A stretch of 64,000 nt of DNA, from assembly GCA_000349905.1 (NCBI GenBank), contig KB722736.1, forward strand, positions 410,790-474,789, read 5' to 3'. The notes below the pieces were generated by a model. The model was not told the DNA's origin. It was given only the letters and a program-made list of their open reading frames with translations, and made no database searches. A program made the translations under genes and the position numbers. How positions within the stretch are numbered: the first letter of the stretch is position 1; each line of letters starts with the position of its first letter. Shown here one piece after another: positions 1 to 12,000 of the stretch. The DNA comes from Volvariella volvacea V23 (taxonomy: Eukaryota; Basidiomycota; Agaricomycetes; Agaricales; Pluteaceae).

Positions 1-1440
1 GTGGATCAATGGCTTATCTCATTTAGATTACTGAATCAATCTAGATTAATCAGGATCAAAAGTGAGATCAGCATGTGATATATGGATGGAATAACTTTGG
101 AAAACTGATCTAAAAGAAGTATTACTAAAATCAAACAAGATAGGATAAAAGGTATAAACTCAAGATTAAATGTATACATGTGGAAAAACTATAACACCTT
201 GAAGTTGTTGATTATTGTAAATACAATACATATATTATGTATAATTTTTTTAAAATTTATTTTATTTGCAGGGTTTATATTATTTTAATTTTGTCAGCAA
301 CCCTCTAGATCCATCTTTCTAATTACTTATTGTTACTTATCTAAATTTTTATTTTTCTGACCTATTACTCATCATCAATAACCACATTTATTATTATGTT
401 ACTTTTTAATACATTTTATTCCTTGTATACAAACCACATTTCTTACATATAAATACCTTTGTTTGATATAGTCCTGTTTTCAGACTTGATATTCTCAATT
501 CTAGAAATAAATAAGATATCTAATGTATGATAAACATATTTGCTAATATATTCTTGATTCTGAGAATAGATCTTAGTGTCAATGAGTGACTTACATTGTT
601 ATTGATAGCTTATTGTCTATGACCTTTAGTATTGTTGTCATATTCTTGACATTGGTATTGAAGTGAGTGAAAGTGATGGAACTTAAGAGAGTAGACCAAG
701 TTAAAGCTAAGAAGCTTTGACTGGGTTACTGACTCCTTATATATATTGAGGCCAAGTAGTTCCAGAAATATGACAAATATACATTTAACTATTTACTGTG
801 TTCATTTATCTATATATAGTAATTCTATTGTTTTTATCTGTTGGTTTACCATTTGCCATCAGAATCTGATAAAAAGTGGAGTTGTGAAAACTTCATGTTT
901 CTTGAGGACCCATCCGAGAAAGTGGGTTTCCTGAAATATTCTAATAGATTTGTAGATTGGTTGTTAAGCACAATGCAATTTGATTGGTGGGTTTGAGGTG
1001 ATTTAACTTGAGCTGAAGTGTTTAGTTGGGTTTATAGTTATATCTTCAACCCAAACTGTTTTACCCTCAAAGTAGTAGTTAGTGAAATATTCAGGGGAAT
1101 TGGTTGATAATAATAGCAGAGTACAGACAAAAGTTCTTCCATCTATATGTCTTACATTGAATTGGTAGATTGGGAAGTACATCACTTCCTTCTACAATAG
1201 TTGTCCATTGTTGGGGTTGGTGACATAGTCAATTATTACATTAAACCAGTAGCAGAGCATTGTTGCATAGCAGTTTGTTAATATAAACTCAGAATCATTG
1301 TGGGTTTTTATATTGTTGTGTGACATGTGACAAAAAATAAAAATACACCTATTCTTCAAATTCCTGACATACACTCTAAAAACTGAAGTAAAAGGAATAC
1401 AGTAATTCATTCTCTTACTGTCTGTGAAAATATAGCATAT
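1..1440. other. AT-rich block, no recognisable gene
   Basis: This stretch is visibly much richer in A and T than the rest of the window and changes abruptly to ordinary composition near 1440. Only short open frames occur. On the minus strand between about 1460 and 700 a run of plausible protein-like segments is broken by stops, which could be a decayed transposon gene, but I recognise no family motif. No terminal repeat or target-site duplication can be seen because the block may start outside the window. Confidence 0.5.
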
Positions 1441-1839
1441 TTCATTTGGTGCCAGCCATAGCATACCCTTGGCTCAGGGATTCGTGGGTAAACCAATCCG
1501 AAAATTCGGGTTACCCGCAGATTGAACCCGGATTAGTCTTTCCATGCTGGTCCCTAACATTGATCCACATCAAAGCAAGACAGCACTTCGAGATAGACAA
1601 TGATTCGGAGAGCGGGAGCAGGGGTGGAGAGCATGAGAAAACCGAAACCTAGACCTCATATTTCTAGATTAGTTTCGCGTTCAAGTTCTATAGCAAGCAG
1701 AGGGGTTTACTTACTAGGCTGAGCTTGGGGATCGCGAGTGGACATACATCGTAACCTATCCCCTTCGTCTAGTGTTTGCTGCCCTTCGTCTTGGGATAGC
1801 CGTCCTCGTTCAGGCCTATGGCAAATGTTAGTTGAAATT

Positions 1840-2736
1840 CTATACCAGGTACAAGTTGACGCACCAAGTTGACGCACCAAGTTTCGGGTCGGACGTCATC
1901 CACAAACAATAGGAGATTGCGGCCATCGAGGCTTTGGAACTATTCGACAAACCCAAGGACCTGGCGCTAGGGGCGAGGCTGTTGTCCGAAGACATGGCAT
2001 GCGCGGCGAAGGACTAGGGCAACAGCGCGACCTCCCCGAAATCCATCAGGACCGTGTTCCCGTGCTCGTCGACGCCAAAGTTGCTGGGGTGCATGTCGGG
2101 CTGCATGAACATTAGGCGCTCACCGCAGATCTTGATCGATGGCACCCGCTGCTTGGCCAAGCTCGAGAGCATAGTGTACCCCTGGCCCAGATTACATGTT
2201 AGCGAATGGTGGATGCTCGAGAAAATAAAAGCACGGACGCACTTTCTCCATGTAACGCTCTAGGGCCCCGATGCTCGAGAAAGACAGAGGCGCCTCATTG
2301 TCCTTAAAGAATCTATGGCGGATGCGACCGCCCCCTAAGGGACCAAACACATGGTCGGGAGGAGCTGGAACCCCCGAAAGCCATTTGAGAGCCTCTGCTG
2401 TCCTCTCGGTGAGGTCTGGAGAGGGGGCTGTGAGTGTGATATACTCCATGACCAAATACATTGTCTGTTGGTCTCGAAAGTGGTGTATCACTTTGGGAAT
2501 GCGTGGCATGCGCGGCATATCTGGGTGAGACTGTGCATACTCGGAGATATAGGATTGAGTTGCGACTTCAGGCCATAAGGTCTGGGGGTCGCCGAACTTC
2601 ACGAAGTAATCGGTCCCGATGAACACGCAGGCTCGGTAGTTATAGTCCTTCCAATGTGCTTGCTTGTGTTTTGTGCAAGCGTCCACGATGGTGGCCTCGA
2701 AAGTGGCTTGTTCCTCGGGCGTCGTTGCGAGGTGTC
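1840..2736 (-). pseudogene. Kinase-like (APH/protein-kinase fold) fungal protein, broken by an in-frame stop
   Basis: Two exons read on the minus strand: 2243-2736 and 2181 downward, separated by a 61-nt intron (2182-2242, GTGCGT donor, GCTAAC branch, CCAG acceptor). The product matches the fungal kinase-like/aminoglycoside-phosphotransferase-type proteins: a nucleotide-binding half with YFVKFGD and MYLVMEY, then the catalytic loop QPDMHPSNFG and the metal-binding block VLMDFGE. After ALLP an in-frame TAG (2014-2016) interrupts the frame, yet the homologous-looking sequence (SFAAHAMSSDNSLAP) continues in the same frame to a second stop at 1840. I read this as a nonsense mutation near the C-terminus; a truncated product ending after the catalytic motifs is possible. 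The true 5' end is not clear, because upstream of 2736 the sequence is the 199-bp repeat region. The substrate is unknown. Confidence 0.6.
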
Positions 2737-2765
2737 TTGGATGATGCAATGTAAGAAAGGGTAAG

Positions 2766-3163
2766 GAAGGGCGACAGAATGATACGTACGAATGGGACTG
2801 TGTCACGAAGGAGAGCACAGCGTAATGCCAAGGATGAAGGTACGTGAGCCAAAGTAGGAAGAATGATAAAGGGTTACGTACGTGGTAGAGGTCGGAGGAG
2901 AAGCTTAGTCGCAAGGAGACAGACGAGCACGACGCCCTAGACAAAGACACCTGAACGAGGGCAAGAAGGGCGACAAAATGATACGTACGAGTGGACTAGG
3001 TCGAGAGCAGACCACAGCGCAATGCCTTCGATGAAGGTACATAAGCAAAGGTAGGAAGAAGTGACAAAAGTATATGTACGTGGTGGAGGATCAAAGGAGA
3101 AGCTTAGTCGAAGGAGACAGACGATCACAACACCCTAGACGAAGACACTTGAATAAGGGTAAG
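2766..3163. repeat. Two diverged tandem copies of a ~199-bp unit
   Basis: The block beginning GAAGGGCGACA at 2766 recurs at 2965, and the two units align along their length with scattered substitutions and small indels. Shared landmarks are TGATACGTACGA, GATGAAGGTAC, AGGAGAAGCTTAGTCG and GGAGACAGACGA. On the minus strand each unit carries GTACGT strings that could act as splice donors. The block lies immediately upstream of the kinase-like pseudogene, so the duplication may have copied an intron or 5' exon of that gene. Confidence 0.75.
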
Positions 3164-4236
3164 GAAAATCGATAGGACAACGAAGGAGAAGTTGATAGGG
3201 GCCTCGGACAATACAGGTAGAGGTCTGATGGCGTTTCGGACAAATTTGGGACCGCGAGACCGAAAATGCTTGCATTATTTTCGGACATGAAAGGTCTGTT
3301 TCGCGAGCGGGCTCCCAGGTGGCAGTCCGGACATTGCCGTGAGCTTCATCCTCTAAGATTTTCACCTGAGTTACTTGCCAATTCATGACTTTTCGACCCC
3401 TAACCATCGAAATCAGTTCCAGCGGATTTTTATTTGATTTTTTGCGATTTTTTTTGCGATGTTATGAGATCCCTGGGCCAGATCAACTTCGGGCAAAACA
3501 GGTGGCCGGATTCGCCGAAGGCTAGAGCATAGCCTTCGGCGAAAAAATAAAACGGACACCGGGCCCCCTCTGAAAATCAGACCCCTACCAGCATTGTCCG
3601 GGGTCCTTCAATCTGCCACCCCCCACTGATTGCTTGTAGGTCAAGTACGTCAACTTTCCCGCCGGCTCCGTGGCGCGAGTATCCGATGCAGCACCATACA
3701 ACCTATGCTTTGCCAGGCAGCTGAGAAAGCAGGCAGAGTTACCCAGACACGCAGGTGTGAGGCAGGGTCAAGAGCTCAGCTACCCACGGTGCTTGTCAGT
3801 TTAAAAGTTTTTGGCTTAGCGGCTTTGGAATGGCAGTCGTCGTGAGGGGAGGTTGAACGCCACTGTGAGTATCCACGACTTGTGGTGGGGAACTCTGGAA
3901 GGGTTTATGGTTAATCACCAGCTCATCTCGCGGTCCTGCAGTTACGGGCACACAGCTTGTTCAGGCAGGTGGTCTCCGTTCAAGGACTCTCGCATGCATG
4001 CGAGATACCAACCTATTATTAACCATGTGTCTATTATTTAAACTCTTCCAAGGGTCATTGGGAGCAGGGGGATGAATACACTTCCCCAGTTACAGCCGCA
4101 CGATCCGATGTTGGTCATGATGCTCAGTATGCAGACAATCTACTTTCAAAATCGACAACACTAATGATTTGCGGTCTCGATGAATTTCGACTAACTATTT
4201 TAATTACAGTATTCATACGAGTCCTGCATTCTGAAA
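3164..4236. other. Intergenic stretch without a supported gene
   Basis: Only short, unconvincing open frames occur here on both strands. The one structure that stands out is the perfect hairpin at 3511-3543. I see no tRNA or transposon ends. Confidence 0.4.
3511..3543. repeat. Perfect 14-bp inverted repeat with 5-nt loop
   Basis: Left arm TTCGCCGAAGGCTA (3511-3524), loop GAGCA, right arm TAGCCTTCGGCGAA (3530-3543), followed by an A-rich run. No gene boundary is recognised nearby, so a terminator role cannot be claimed. It could be the end of a small non-autonomous element. Confidence 0.85.
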
Positions 4237-4671
4237 CTACTGCTCAGAGCGGCAGTGTCGCAAGAAAAGCACAAATTAATATGATCCCCAATTAATAAAA
4301 CCCACAAAAAAGCACGTACGTATGCAAATAGATACCACTTCGGCTTCCCCCTCAGCCTCATCATCCTCTTAAACACCCTCAACGACCCATTAAACAACAT
4401 TTCCCTCCTTGGCGATGGGTACAGCAACTTGTCTTCACTATAAGGCGATGCCAAAACGAGAAAAGGATATATCCTCTCATCATCATCATCTCCAACCCAA
4501 TTTACAGCTCTCGTGTGGTAAAAGGAATGCTTATTGGAGAATTGTGAGACACTGGTATTCGTTGGGAACGTATTCGCCAGCTTCCATTCTTCTGTCGCCA
4601 AATTTGAGGGCTTCTTTGAGGAGTCGTTTTCCGTCGAGGACGTAGCCAAAGAATTGTGTTCTGTTAAACAT
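4237..4671 (-). CDS. Small fungal hypothetical protein ending in a PKWYL motif
   Basis: Starting at the ATG at 4669-4671 the frame reads MFNRTQFFGYVLDGKRLLKE. A short intron (GTGTCT donor, about 43 nt) seems to join it to a second frame with VNWVGDDDDERIYPFLVLAS and MRLRGKPKWYLFAY. A GTACGTGC donor follows, and a CAG acceptor then leads directly into a TAG (4237-4239). The overall shape, with an N-terminal FGYVL-type block and a C-terminal PKWY, recalls a widespread family of short basidiomycete proteins of unknown function. That recall is by memory of pattern only. The splice sites are inferred from frame continuity, not from transcripts, and the first intron is unusually short. No signal peptide or membrane segment is visible. 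Confidence 0.4.
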
Positions 4672-5277
4672 GCTTTTGGTAAGAATGGTGGTGGTAGTGG
4701 TGGCAGTTTGAGTTGGTGATGATTGATGGTTGGAGGTAGGAGCGGTTAGATATGGGCTGCGTTGAGTATAGGGGCGAATTTGCTTGCCCCGTTGGTAAGC
4801 TATCCTCTCATCCAAAATTCGACACCCCCATCTCCTGATTACTTCGAGGCTGTAGGGCATAGGTTGGCTTCTTCATCATCATGACCTCTCTCTTGATTGC
4901 GTAACGTGGTGTCCTTTTTCTTCGTACTATCGTAGTAATTTCTGCATAGCCAACGAGTTGAGAGTAAGGCACATGCGCGTCCTGTTTCGTTAGCATCACT
5001 AGCAGTAATTTGGCGTTAACTTCAGACAGGAGGCAGCAAGTGAACTTGCTATGCACATCGGTATGACAAACCGCATCCACTTGTGCTGTGCAATCCCGAT
5101 ACAGGGCCATGGCGAAGACCAAGAATCGAGAATATTTTAAAGGTGTTTTGTTATAGACTCCTTGAATATCTAGTCGTATGCAATGTTCAACCATTAGCCA
5201 ACGGAAGCAATGTCACCAAAAGTCCAGAGTACCAATCCGTGTGTACATTGCACTGAATCGAGATGAGTACACCAAAA
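4672..5277. other. Intergenic; one unsupported minus-strand open frame
   Basis: A 128-codon minus-strand frame (4808-5194) is open but resembles nothing I know and has no clear gene context. I leave it uncalled. No other structure seen. Confidence 0.35.
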
Positions 5278-6116
5278 TCAAATCGAATAAAAGATCTCGA
5301 TCGTAGCCTTCTTAACCAAATTCGCCCAACCAGGGTACTGAACGCAAACAAAACAACCATCTCAGCACCTCGAAGCATGCACAAAGACGCATAACGCACC
5401 CGAGCACGAGCAACAAGAGCAATCCGATCACCGCCTTTAAGACTCTCCACAAAACCCGGGCCATTCCCAGAACCGTCCTCATCCATGTTCAGCGGCCGGC
5501 ACTCTCCCCTCTTCCATACCACCTCATGGGTTCTCTCCTCCGGATCTGCGCGCTTATTCCGCTGAACTACCCAAGTCCGATTATCCAGGTCTTGGATATC
5601 CCCCATATTGACGTCGCCAGGCTTTACAAGGTCCCGCAAACGCAAGCTCTGTGATTCGGCTTCGGAGAGGATAATGGCATCGAACCAACTCCATGCACCA
5701 TCGTATGGCACTAATTTCGATAATCCACACGTCAGAACTGGATTGCGGGCCCATGGACCATCTGATGAAACAGTATACGTACAGACAAGCCCTGGATCTC
5801 CACCCCATCCTTGATCGCGACTCCTTATCTCAAACCTCACCTTCTCCACTCGTATACCACTCAGCTTCGGAATCTCCTCAGAAGCAATATAAGCAAACAA
5901 GGCATCGAATCTAGGCGCCTCAGCATCAACACGGACGTCTTCTTCAACGTAGGAGACTAGTCGTGGCCAGTACTCTGCTTGTTGTAGTATTTCATCTGCC
6001 AGCTCTACAGGCAGGAGTTTGATGAGGTGTTTGCGAGCTTGAGAGACGTCTTGGGGTGTTGGGTGATGGTATCGGCGGTGGCTGGATGTTGGGAGAGTCG
6101 AGCGCGCTTGGCCCAT
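5278..6116 (-). CDS. Fungal hypothetical protein, LPVELADEIL / PGW family (copy 1)
   Basis: Two exons, 5400-6116 and 5278-5337, separated by a 62-nt intron (GTGCGT donor, TTCAG acceptor), give 258 residues. The open frame extends further upstream, but the first ATG is at 6116, where MGQARSTLP matches the start of the downstream paralogue (MDQERSILP). Family features in order are LPVELADEILQQAEYWPRL (an F-box-like helix), SRDQGWGGDPG, SWFDAIILSE, RTWVVQRNKRADPEERTHEV, GPGFVESLKGGDRIALVARA, and the short last exon YPGWANLVKKATIEIFYSI. I recognise this as a family spread through ascomycetes and basidiomycetes with no known function. It is tandem with its paralogue at 6628-7483. It has no intron in the WGGD region, where the paralogue has one. 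Confidence 0.75.
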
Positions 6117-6627
6117 TGGATTGGTGGAAGTGTATGTTGCAACGGTTCGGAATATGCCGATGACGTTGGTGGCTACCACACCTGCCCGATATTGAATTTG
6201 CTAGCAAAGTCCTATTGTCACCACAACCCGACAGCTTAAGCTTAATATACGGACTACATCAATCGCGATGTACACCTCGTTGTCTGCCACTACTCCTGAG
6301 ACGGCCATCAAATGGGGATAGCCAATCTCTGAATTGACAAACTTTGACGTGCACGGGCAGTGCCTGCCGATATCGATGCTCAGGTGTTCAAGGATCGGAG
6401 CAGTATCAATATAGGACACTGGAACTCGTGCTGGAAGGTAGGTACATAGATACCATACAGGTATCTGTGACAGTGAGTATTGACTCCTTCGGGGTTCAGT
6501 TCCATTTTGCTGTTGTTGCCATTTTCAGGATATGCAAAGCTTAACGAAATACTAGCTCCTTGAACCTTTTAACAACTTTGCATTCCATAAACCATTTCTA
6601 CCTGGCTCTGTTGCAATTATACCAGGA
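6117..6627. other. Intergenic between the two paralogues
   Basis: About 510 bp separate the start of copy 1 from the end of copy 2. Short frames only. Nothing resembling a third copy or a mobile element was seen. Confidence 0.4.
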
Positions 6628-7483
6628 TTATACAGAATAAAATATCTCTATCGTAGCTTCATAAACGCATTGTACCCAACCAGGATGCTAAATGCCCATA
6701 AACACCTTAACAACAAAAGCGCAAGGGAATAAAATTGACGACTTACCCCAGAATGAGCAACAAGAGCGATCCTATCGCCGCCTTTAAGAGACTCAATGAA
6801 TCGAGGACCGATCCCAGCACCATCCTCACTCATAGGAAGCGGATGGCACTCTCCCCTATTCCATACTACCTCATATGTTCTCTGCTCTGGATCTACATAC
6901 TGATTCCTCTGAATTGCCCAGGACCTGGCTTCAAGATCCCGTATCCGTTCAATATCGATCTCGCGGGGCTTTACAGGATCACATAAGCCTCGCGATTCGG
7001 ATTCAGAAAGGACGACGGCGTCAAATCCACTCCAAGCATCTTCAGGTGGCGCTACAGTGAACACGATATCGCATATATCAAAATTAAGCTACATCCATAA
7101 GGCTCGCCAAGCAACAATGTTTACTTACGGATAAACGACTGGTCTCCACCCCATAGTTGATCCCGACTCTCCATCTTGAATTTCACTCTCTCAATTCGTA
7201 TAGCAGGGCCACCATTACCACCTTCCAGCTTTGGAATTGCCTCGGAAACTAGGTATGCAGACCACGCTTCGCATCTAAACCCTAGAGGCTCCACTCGGAC
7301 GCGCTGCCGAACGTGAGAGAGCAGCCTTGGCCAGTATTCCGCCTGTCGAAGGTTTTCTTCCGCCAGTTCAACGGGCAGACGCTTGGCAAGGTGTTCGAGC
7401 GCTTTGGATACATCTTGTGGTGTCGGGTAGTGGCGCTGAAGCTGGCAATTGGTTGTTGGTAGGATTGAACGTTCTTGGTCCAT
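6628..7483 (-). CDS. Fungal hypothetical protein, LPVELADEIL / PGW family (copy 2)
   Basis: Three exons, 7129-7483, 6747-7051 and 6628-6687, with introns of 77 nt (GTAAGT donor) and 59 nt (GTAAGT donor, TTTAG acceptor), give 239 residues. The ATG at 7481-7483 starts MDQERSILP. Motifs follow copy 1: RLPVELAEENLRQAEYWPRL, ESRDQLWGGD, SGFDAVVLSE, ARSWAIQRNQYVDPEQRTYE, FIESLKGGDRIALVAHS, then the small last exon HPGWVQCVYEATIEIFYSV. Both genes keep the same final-exon junction directly before the PGW block, which supports the models and a tandem duplication. The extra first intron sits just after WGGD, which copy 1 lacks, and the region between is shorter. Function unknown. Confidence 0.75.
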
Positions 7484-9044
7484 TGATGCAGGAGTACAGT
7501 GGTAGAGGGAAACGTCGGGCGCAACTGATGAAGACGCTCCTCGGTCATGAACGGGATATCATGGTGCGGCACACAGCCCCCACGGGGGAGTCGAATGAGC
7601 GAGAGCCCAGCGCCCAGATCACGACAAGTACAGGCATTTCCACCGCCACCATGCCATCTACTTGTGGATGTAAGCATAATCTTGCAAGACCTTTTGCGTT
7701 ATGCAAGATGCTAACGGCCTAGTCCGGACGTTTGCCAAATGTCTTGATCATTCTTACAGCAGGTACGTTCCGCAAGTACCTGACCTCTGCCAACCCTCAA
7801 TCATTACTGTACATAAGACCCTAGACAGCAACAGGACTAAGATGGAGGCACACGAGAGAGCGAGTTGGGATATGGGGTACCTCCAACGGCAACGGAAAAA
7901 TATACATGAGAAATAAGAGATATTAACACAAAAAAACAGTTGTGGCAAAAAGGGAAAAGGAGGAGAATAGAAGAGGCTGTTGCTGGGAGGGGGATGAGGA
8001 ACGAATATACGAGGATCTAAATACACATCTCCGCCATTCACGTCCCTATAGTCTGCAGGGACCTATAGTAGACCACAAGCAAAGGCGGAGTCGAAACATA
8101 TACAAATAGTACAGTATACCTAAGTTGATTACGAGGTGCGCGAAAAAAAGAATAGACAAGGAGATGAACGAAGGGGAAGAGAAAGCAAAAGTCAAAGGTT
8201 GGAAAGCATAATTGGACGATATTGTTGCGGGGTAGACATTGACAAATCTTTGAGGGCTTGAGCCTAGGTTTCTTCGTCTCCTCGTTTCTCCCTTCATCCA
8301 TCCGTCCATCGTCGACTTTGTCGTTAAGCCCAGGCCCGAACCGACTTTCTGAGACTTCCACACAACCACCCACACACTAATCCACTATTCGACATCACCA
8401 CCACCTTAGTTCGACCCACACGTAAAGGTGAAGTGGAACGTACTGTACGTAAAAGGGGGAGTAAGAAGAAATTTGAAATTCTATGTACAAGTCAGGATCA
8501 TGAAACGGATAGCAAAATAATGAAGCATCAGTGAAATGAACGAGGGTGACGTAGGCTAAACGACACGGAAATATGAGAGCACGAATCGTTCTCCTAGTGG
8601 GTAAGGGAATGGTCGAGAAAAAGACAAGGATGGCGAGGAGAGATTCAAAGGGTCAAGAACAGAGGTGTGAGTGTCGAATCCAGTCGAGGTACTGACGAAC
8701 AGGAACAAGAGATAAAAGAAATGAACGAATGGTGTCGGTTGGTCGTGGGTCTACCCGTCGCGCTCATATCTTCCCTCTCCCCTCCCCTTCTTCTTCCGCC
8801 TCCCTTCTCGGATCAAAAACCCTACAACATAATCGCCCGAAGCTGTTAAAAAAATACCGATAGATACATAAGAAAGTCGAAAATAATGGTGGATATAGTT
8901 TTTTTTGGTATTTTTTGGTGTTTTTGGTGTTATGACGAAACCGTGTTTCCGAAAGTACAGTAGATTGATGATTTGAGAGAAAAAGTGAATTTTGGCGGTG
9001 CATGCATATGGTATTGGTATTGATATTTGTTATTTGTTATTGAA

Positions 9045-9067
9045 GTTGGAGTTGGAGTTGGAGTTGG
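9045..9067. repeat. Short hexamer repeat (GTTGGA)n
   Basis: About four copies of GTTGGA, preceded by TTGTTATTTG-type direct repeats. Simple sequence inside the gene desert, no function implied. Confidence 0.8.
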
Positions 9068-12000
9068 CATTGGCGGTGTTTGATATTTTGACGGCGGTTA
9101 ACAAACGAATCCCAAATTGTCCGGATAGCGTTCATATTAAACCGTATTTAACCAGCTGTCAGTAAGCAGTGTCCCAGTTAATCGCAAGCCACAAGCAAAA
9201 AAGATATACGACGAGAATGAGAGAGATTACCAAACCCAGAGAAACAAAAAGGCCTGATAAAATGTCAAGGGAAAAATACTATTCCCCTCTTTGCCCGTGC
9301 TCCAGCCTGAGTGAGACCCGTCCAGCCAAGTGCTATCCCTACGTCCCTCGGCACCCAACGAAATGGGAAGGTTGAAGAACGCCGTAAAGCCGGCCATTCT
9401 GGACTATTGCCTCTCACGATAATCGTACTGCCACCGACAGGGAAAACCCCAAGCCATCATGACGGCAACCTTGACCGCAATGGGCAGTCTTTGGCACTGA
9501 CAAGTAGTCCTGCTACTACCAGGACCTGAATTCTTTTTCGCTCGCGGAGCAAGAACCCACCCAGTGGTGGCAACCAGCACCAACGATCCAGCGGTAGAAG
9601 TAGGAATGAGAAAAAGAAGGGAGGATAAAGAATTGCCGCGAGGACCGAATTGCGACTACCGAGGCACGAGGATCAAGAAACCTGAGAGCCTGCCCTTGGC
9701 CTGTCGTGCTCAGGTTTCGTATCAAACCTCAAGGGGCTAGAACCCGAGCAACAGGAAGAGAGCACAATAAAGCAAAAAGTAGAAGAGAAGAGCCTTAGTT
9801 CCCTTCCCTTCGATTTAGCGGGAGGTAACGCCGAAGCCTAAGTCCCGTAGGCGGATGACTGGTTGCCGCGGCATCGATCCGCGCGGCTATGAATGGTGGA
9901 GCAAGAAGAGAGGAACGAGAGGGAGAAGGTGGGCGGGAAGGCGGGAAGTACAAGGTGTAAAGGTGGCCAGTACAGAAGAAGAAAGACAGAAGACAACAAA
10001 AAACGAAAGGTAAAAGAACAACGAAGCAAAGCAAAATCGTATTCAAGAATCAAGGAACTCACGTTTTTGCTCACAATCGCACTATAAGGCGCCAATCACA
10101 GCCGGAGCCAAAGCGTAAGTCATACCCGTATCAACGCATAACGTAAAAGCAGACGAAGAAGAAAAAAGGAGCAAGAAAGCATACGCCACGTAGACAGACA
10201 AACCCGAGCCAGAAGCAAGAAGGCAAAGTCCCCAAGAGCAGGTCGTAAACCCCAGAAGAAGACCAATAGACAAAAAGAAGCGAGTGAGTGCAACAGAACC
10301 AAATGCGGAAAACGCGGGAATTAACAATCAGTTGATGATGTCGGTGTGTCGCCGTCGATGATTCATGATGCATGACGCATGGCATCCAGTTAAATCAGTC
10401 AGCGAGTCGCGTATCAATGTTTATTCGTCCAGAGTCGCCGGGCAGTCAACAGAAGCAACGGGCGATGCAAGATGCGAGATGCGAGATTGACAATGTGCAA
10501 TGGCAAGCAACGTGCATCCGCAACGAGTTTGTTTAGGTCAAATGACGGCCAGAAGCAGACCCGAGAATGTCGACACAAGGTCAGAGATTGATGTTGATGG
10601 GTTATGACACCGGCCCACCCGAGAAGAAGCACGGAGGATGCAAAAAATCATCAGTAGAAGCAACACGAACGGAGCAACGCACCCAGATGACCATGAGTAG
10701 GAAGACCAATGATTCGGTATTGCGATAATAGTTGAGGTCGGGACACAGTTCAAGCCAACACGATAACCAAGAACCCAGATGAAGTGCCATGCAAAGCGCA
10801 GAAAGAAGGCCAGTAAACCCAAGAAGCCGTACAGTTGACCAAGCAAGCGTAAGCGAATTGAGACCGGAAACCAAGTCGGTATTAGTGCATGACCAATACC
10901 ACAAAACCCAAGTCCGTGGATGGATCAATCAAGTAAGAACCGACAAGCATAAGTAAGCCCGAGGCGAATGGAGCGCGCGCAGACAGCAAAAACAGGACCG
11001 ATAAATTCCCATTCCAGGATTGCAATAATCGTGTTATGGAGCCAGTCAATATCGGGATTAGACAGAAATAGGTTTTGTGGGGGTGAGGTCATAGTCCAGG
11101 GGCGCGGTTGCGAAAAGAAAGGATGAAGGGGCGGTACGACCCAGGGGTGAGTACACGATTACAATAAAGAATTGGTAAAAATCGCGTGGCGTAGCGTGGC
11201 CGAGGATGGAATGGAGGCAGCAAGGACAATTAAAATTGTCGGGGCCATCGAGATTTCGAGATTAGGTTGGAAGTTGGAAGGTGCAGAAACAAGCGGGTTT
11301 TTAGCCGCATTTCGTTCCGTTTTCGATACAATTCGGCAGTTTTGCAAAAGAGATGGCAGCCCCCAACCAATCCGGATGGCAGCACAAAGAGACAGTTTAT
11401 TTCAATCAGAAAATCAGATTAGTCGTTTTTGTGTGCGATGAGAACCCCCATCCATACGGTTCGTCCATCCATCCGTTCATCAGCAAAACAGCAGATGGCA
11501 CAGCCACGTCATTGGGACCCGACACCGTAAACATCAATCACAATGATCGGCAGAGGAGTTACCGAGAATAGAAAGAAAATCGGCCAAGAAAGCAGCACAA
11601 AAAATGAGAACGAATTGCGCCATTCGCCCCACACAGAAACCCGGACGAGCAGAGGCAAAGTCGGAGCGAAAGAGGCGAGATTAGAACGAAAGAAAGAGCC
11701 AAGGCCATCACCGAAGAAGATTCATTCGACCAACCCAACCAAGACGAGGTGGAACATGGAGATTGAGACGAAACGGGGATAGATGGTAAGTCCCGTTCGT
11801 TTGGTGGGTGGGTAGTGATGAGTTGGTGATCGACGGTGGGCCAAAATGGAAAGAAAAGGGCCAAGGCAAAGTAAATGAGGAACCGTAAGAGGGGGAAAAG
11901 GAAAGTAGAAGGGCGTAAAAGGGCGATAACAGCCATGGTACAATGATCAATAGACCACGAACCAGGTCGCATACAACAAAAGGGAAGAGAAGGTTTACCA

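Noticed and set aside
4808..5194. 128-codon minus-strand frame
   Set aside because: Open but without likeness, start context or splice partners; considered chance.
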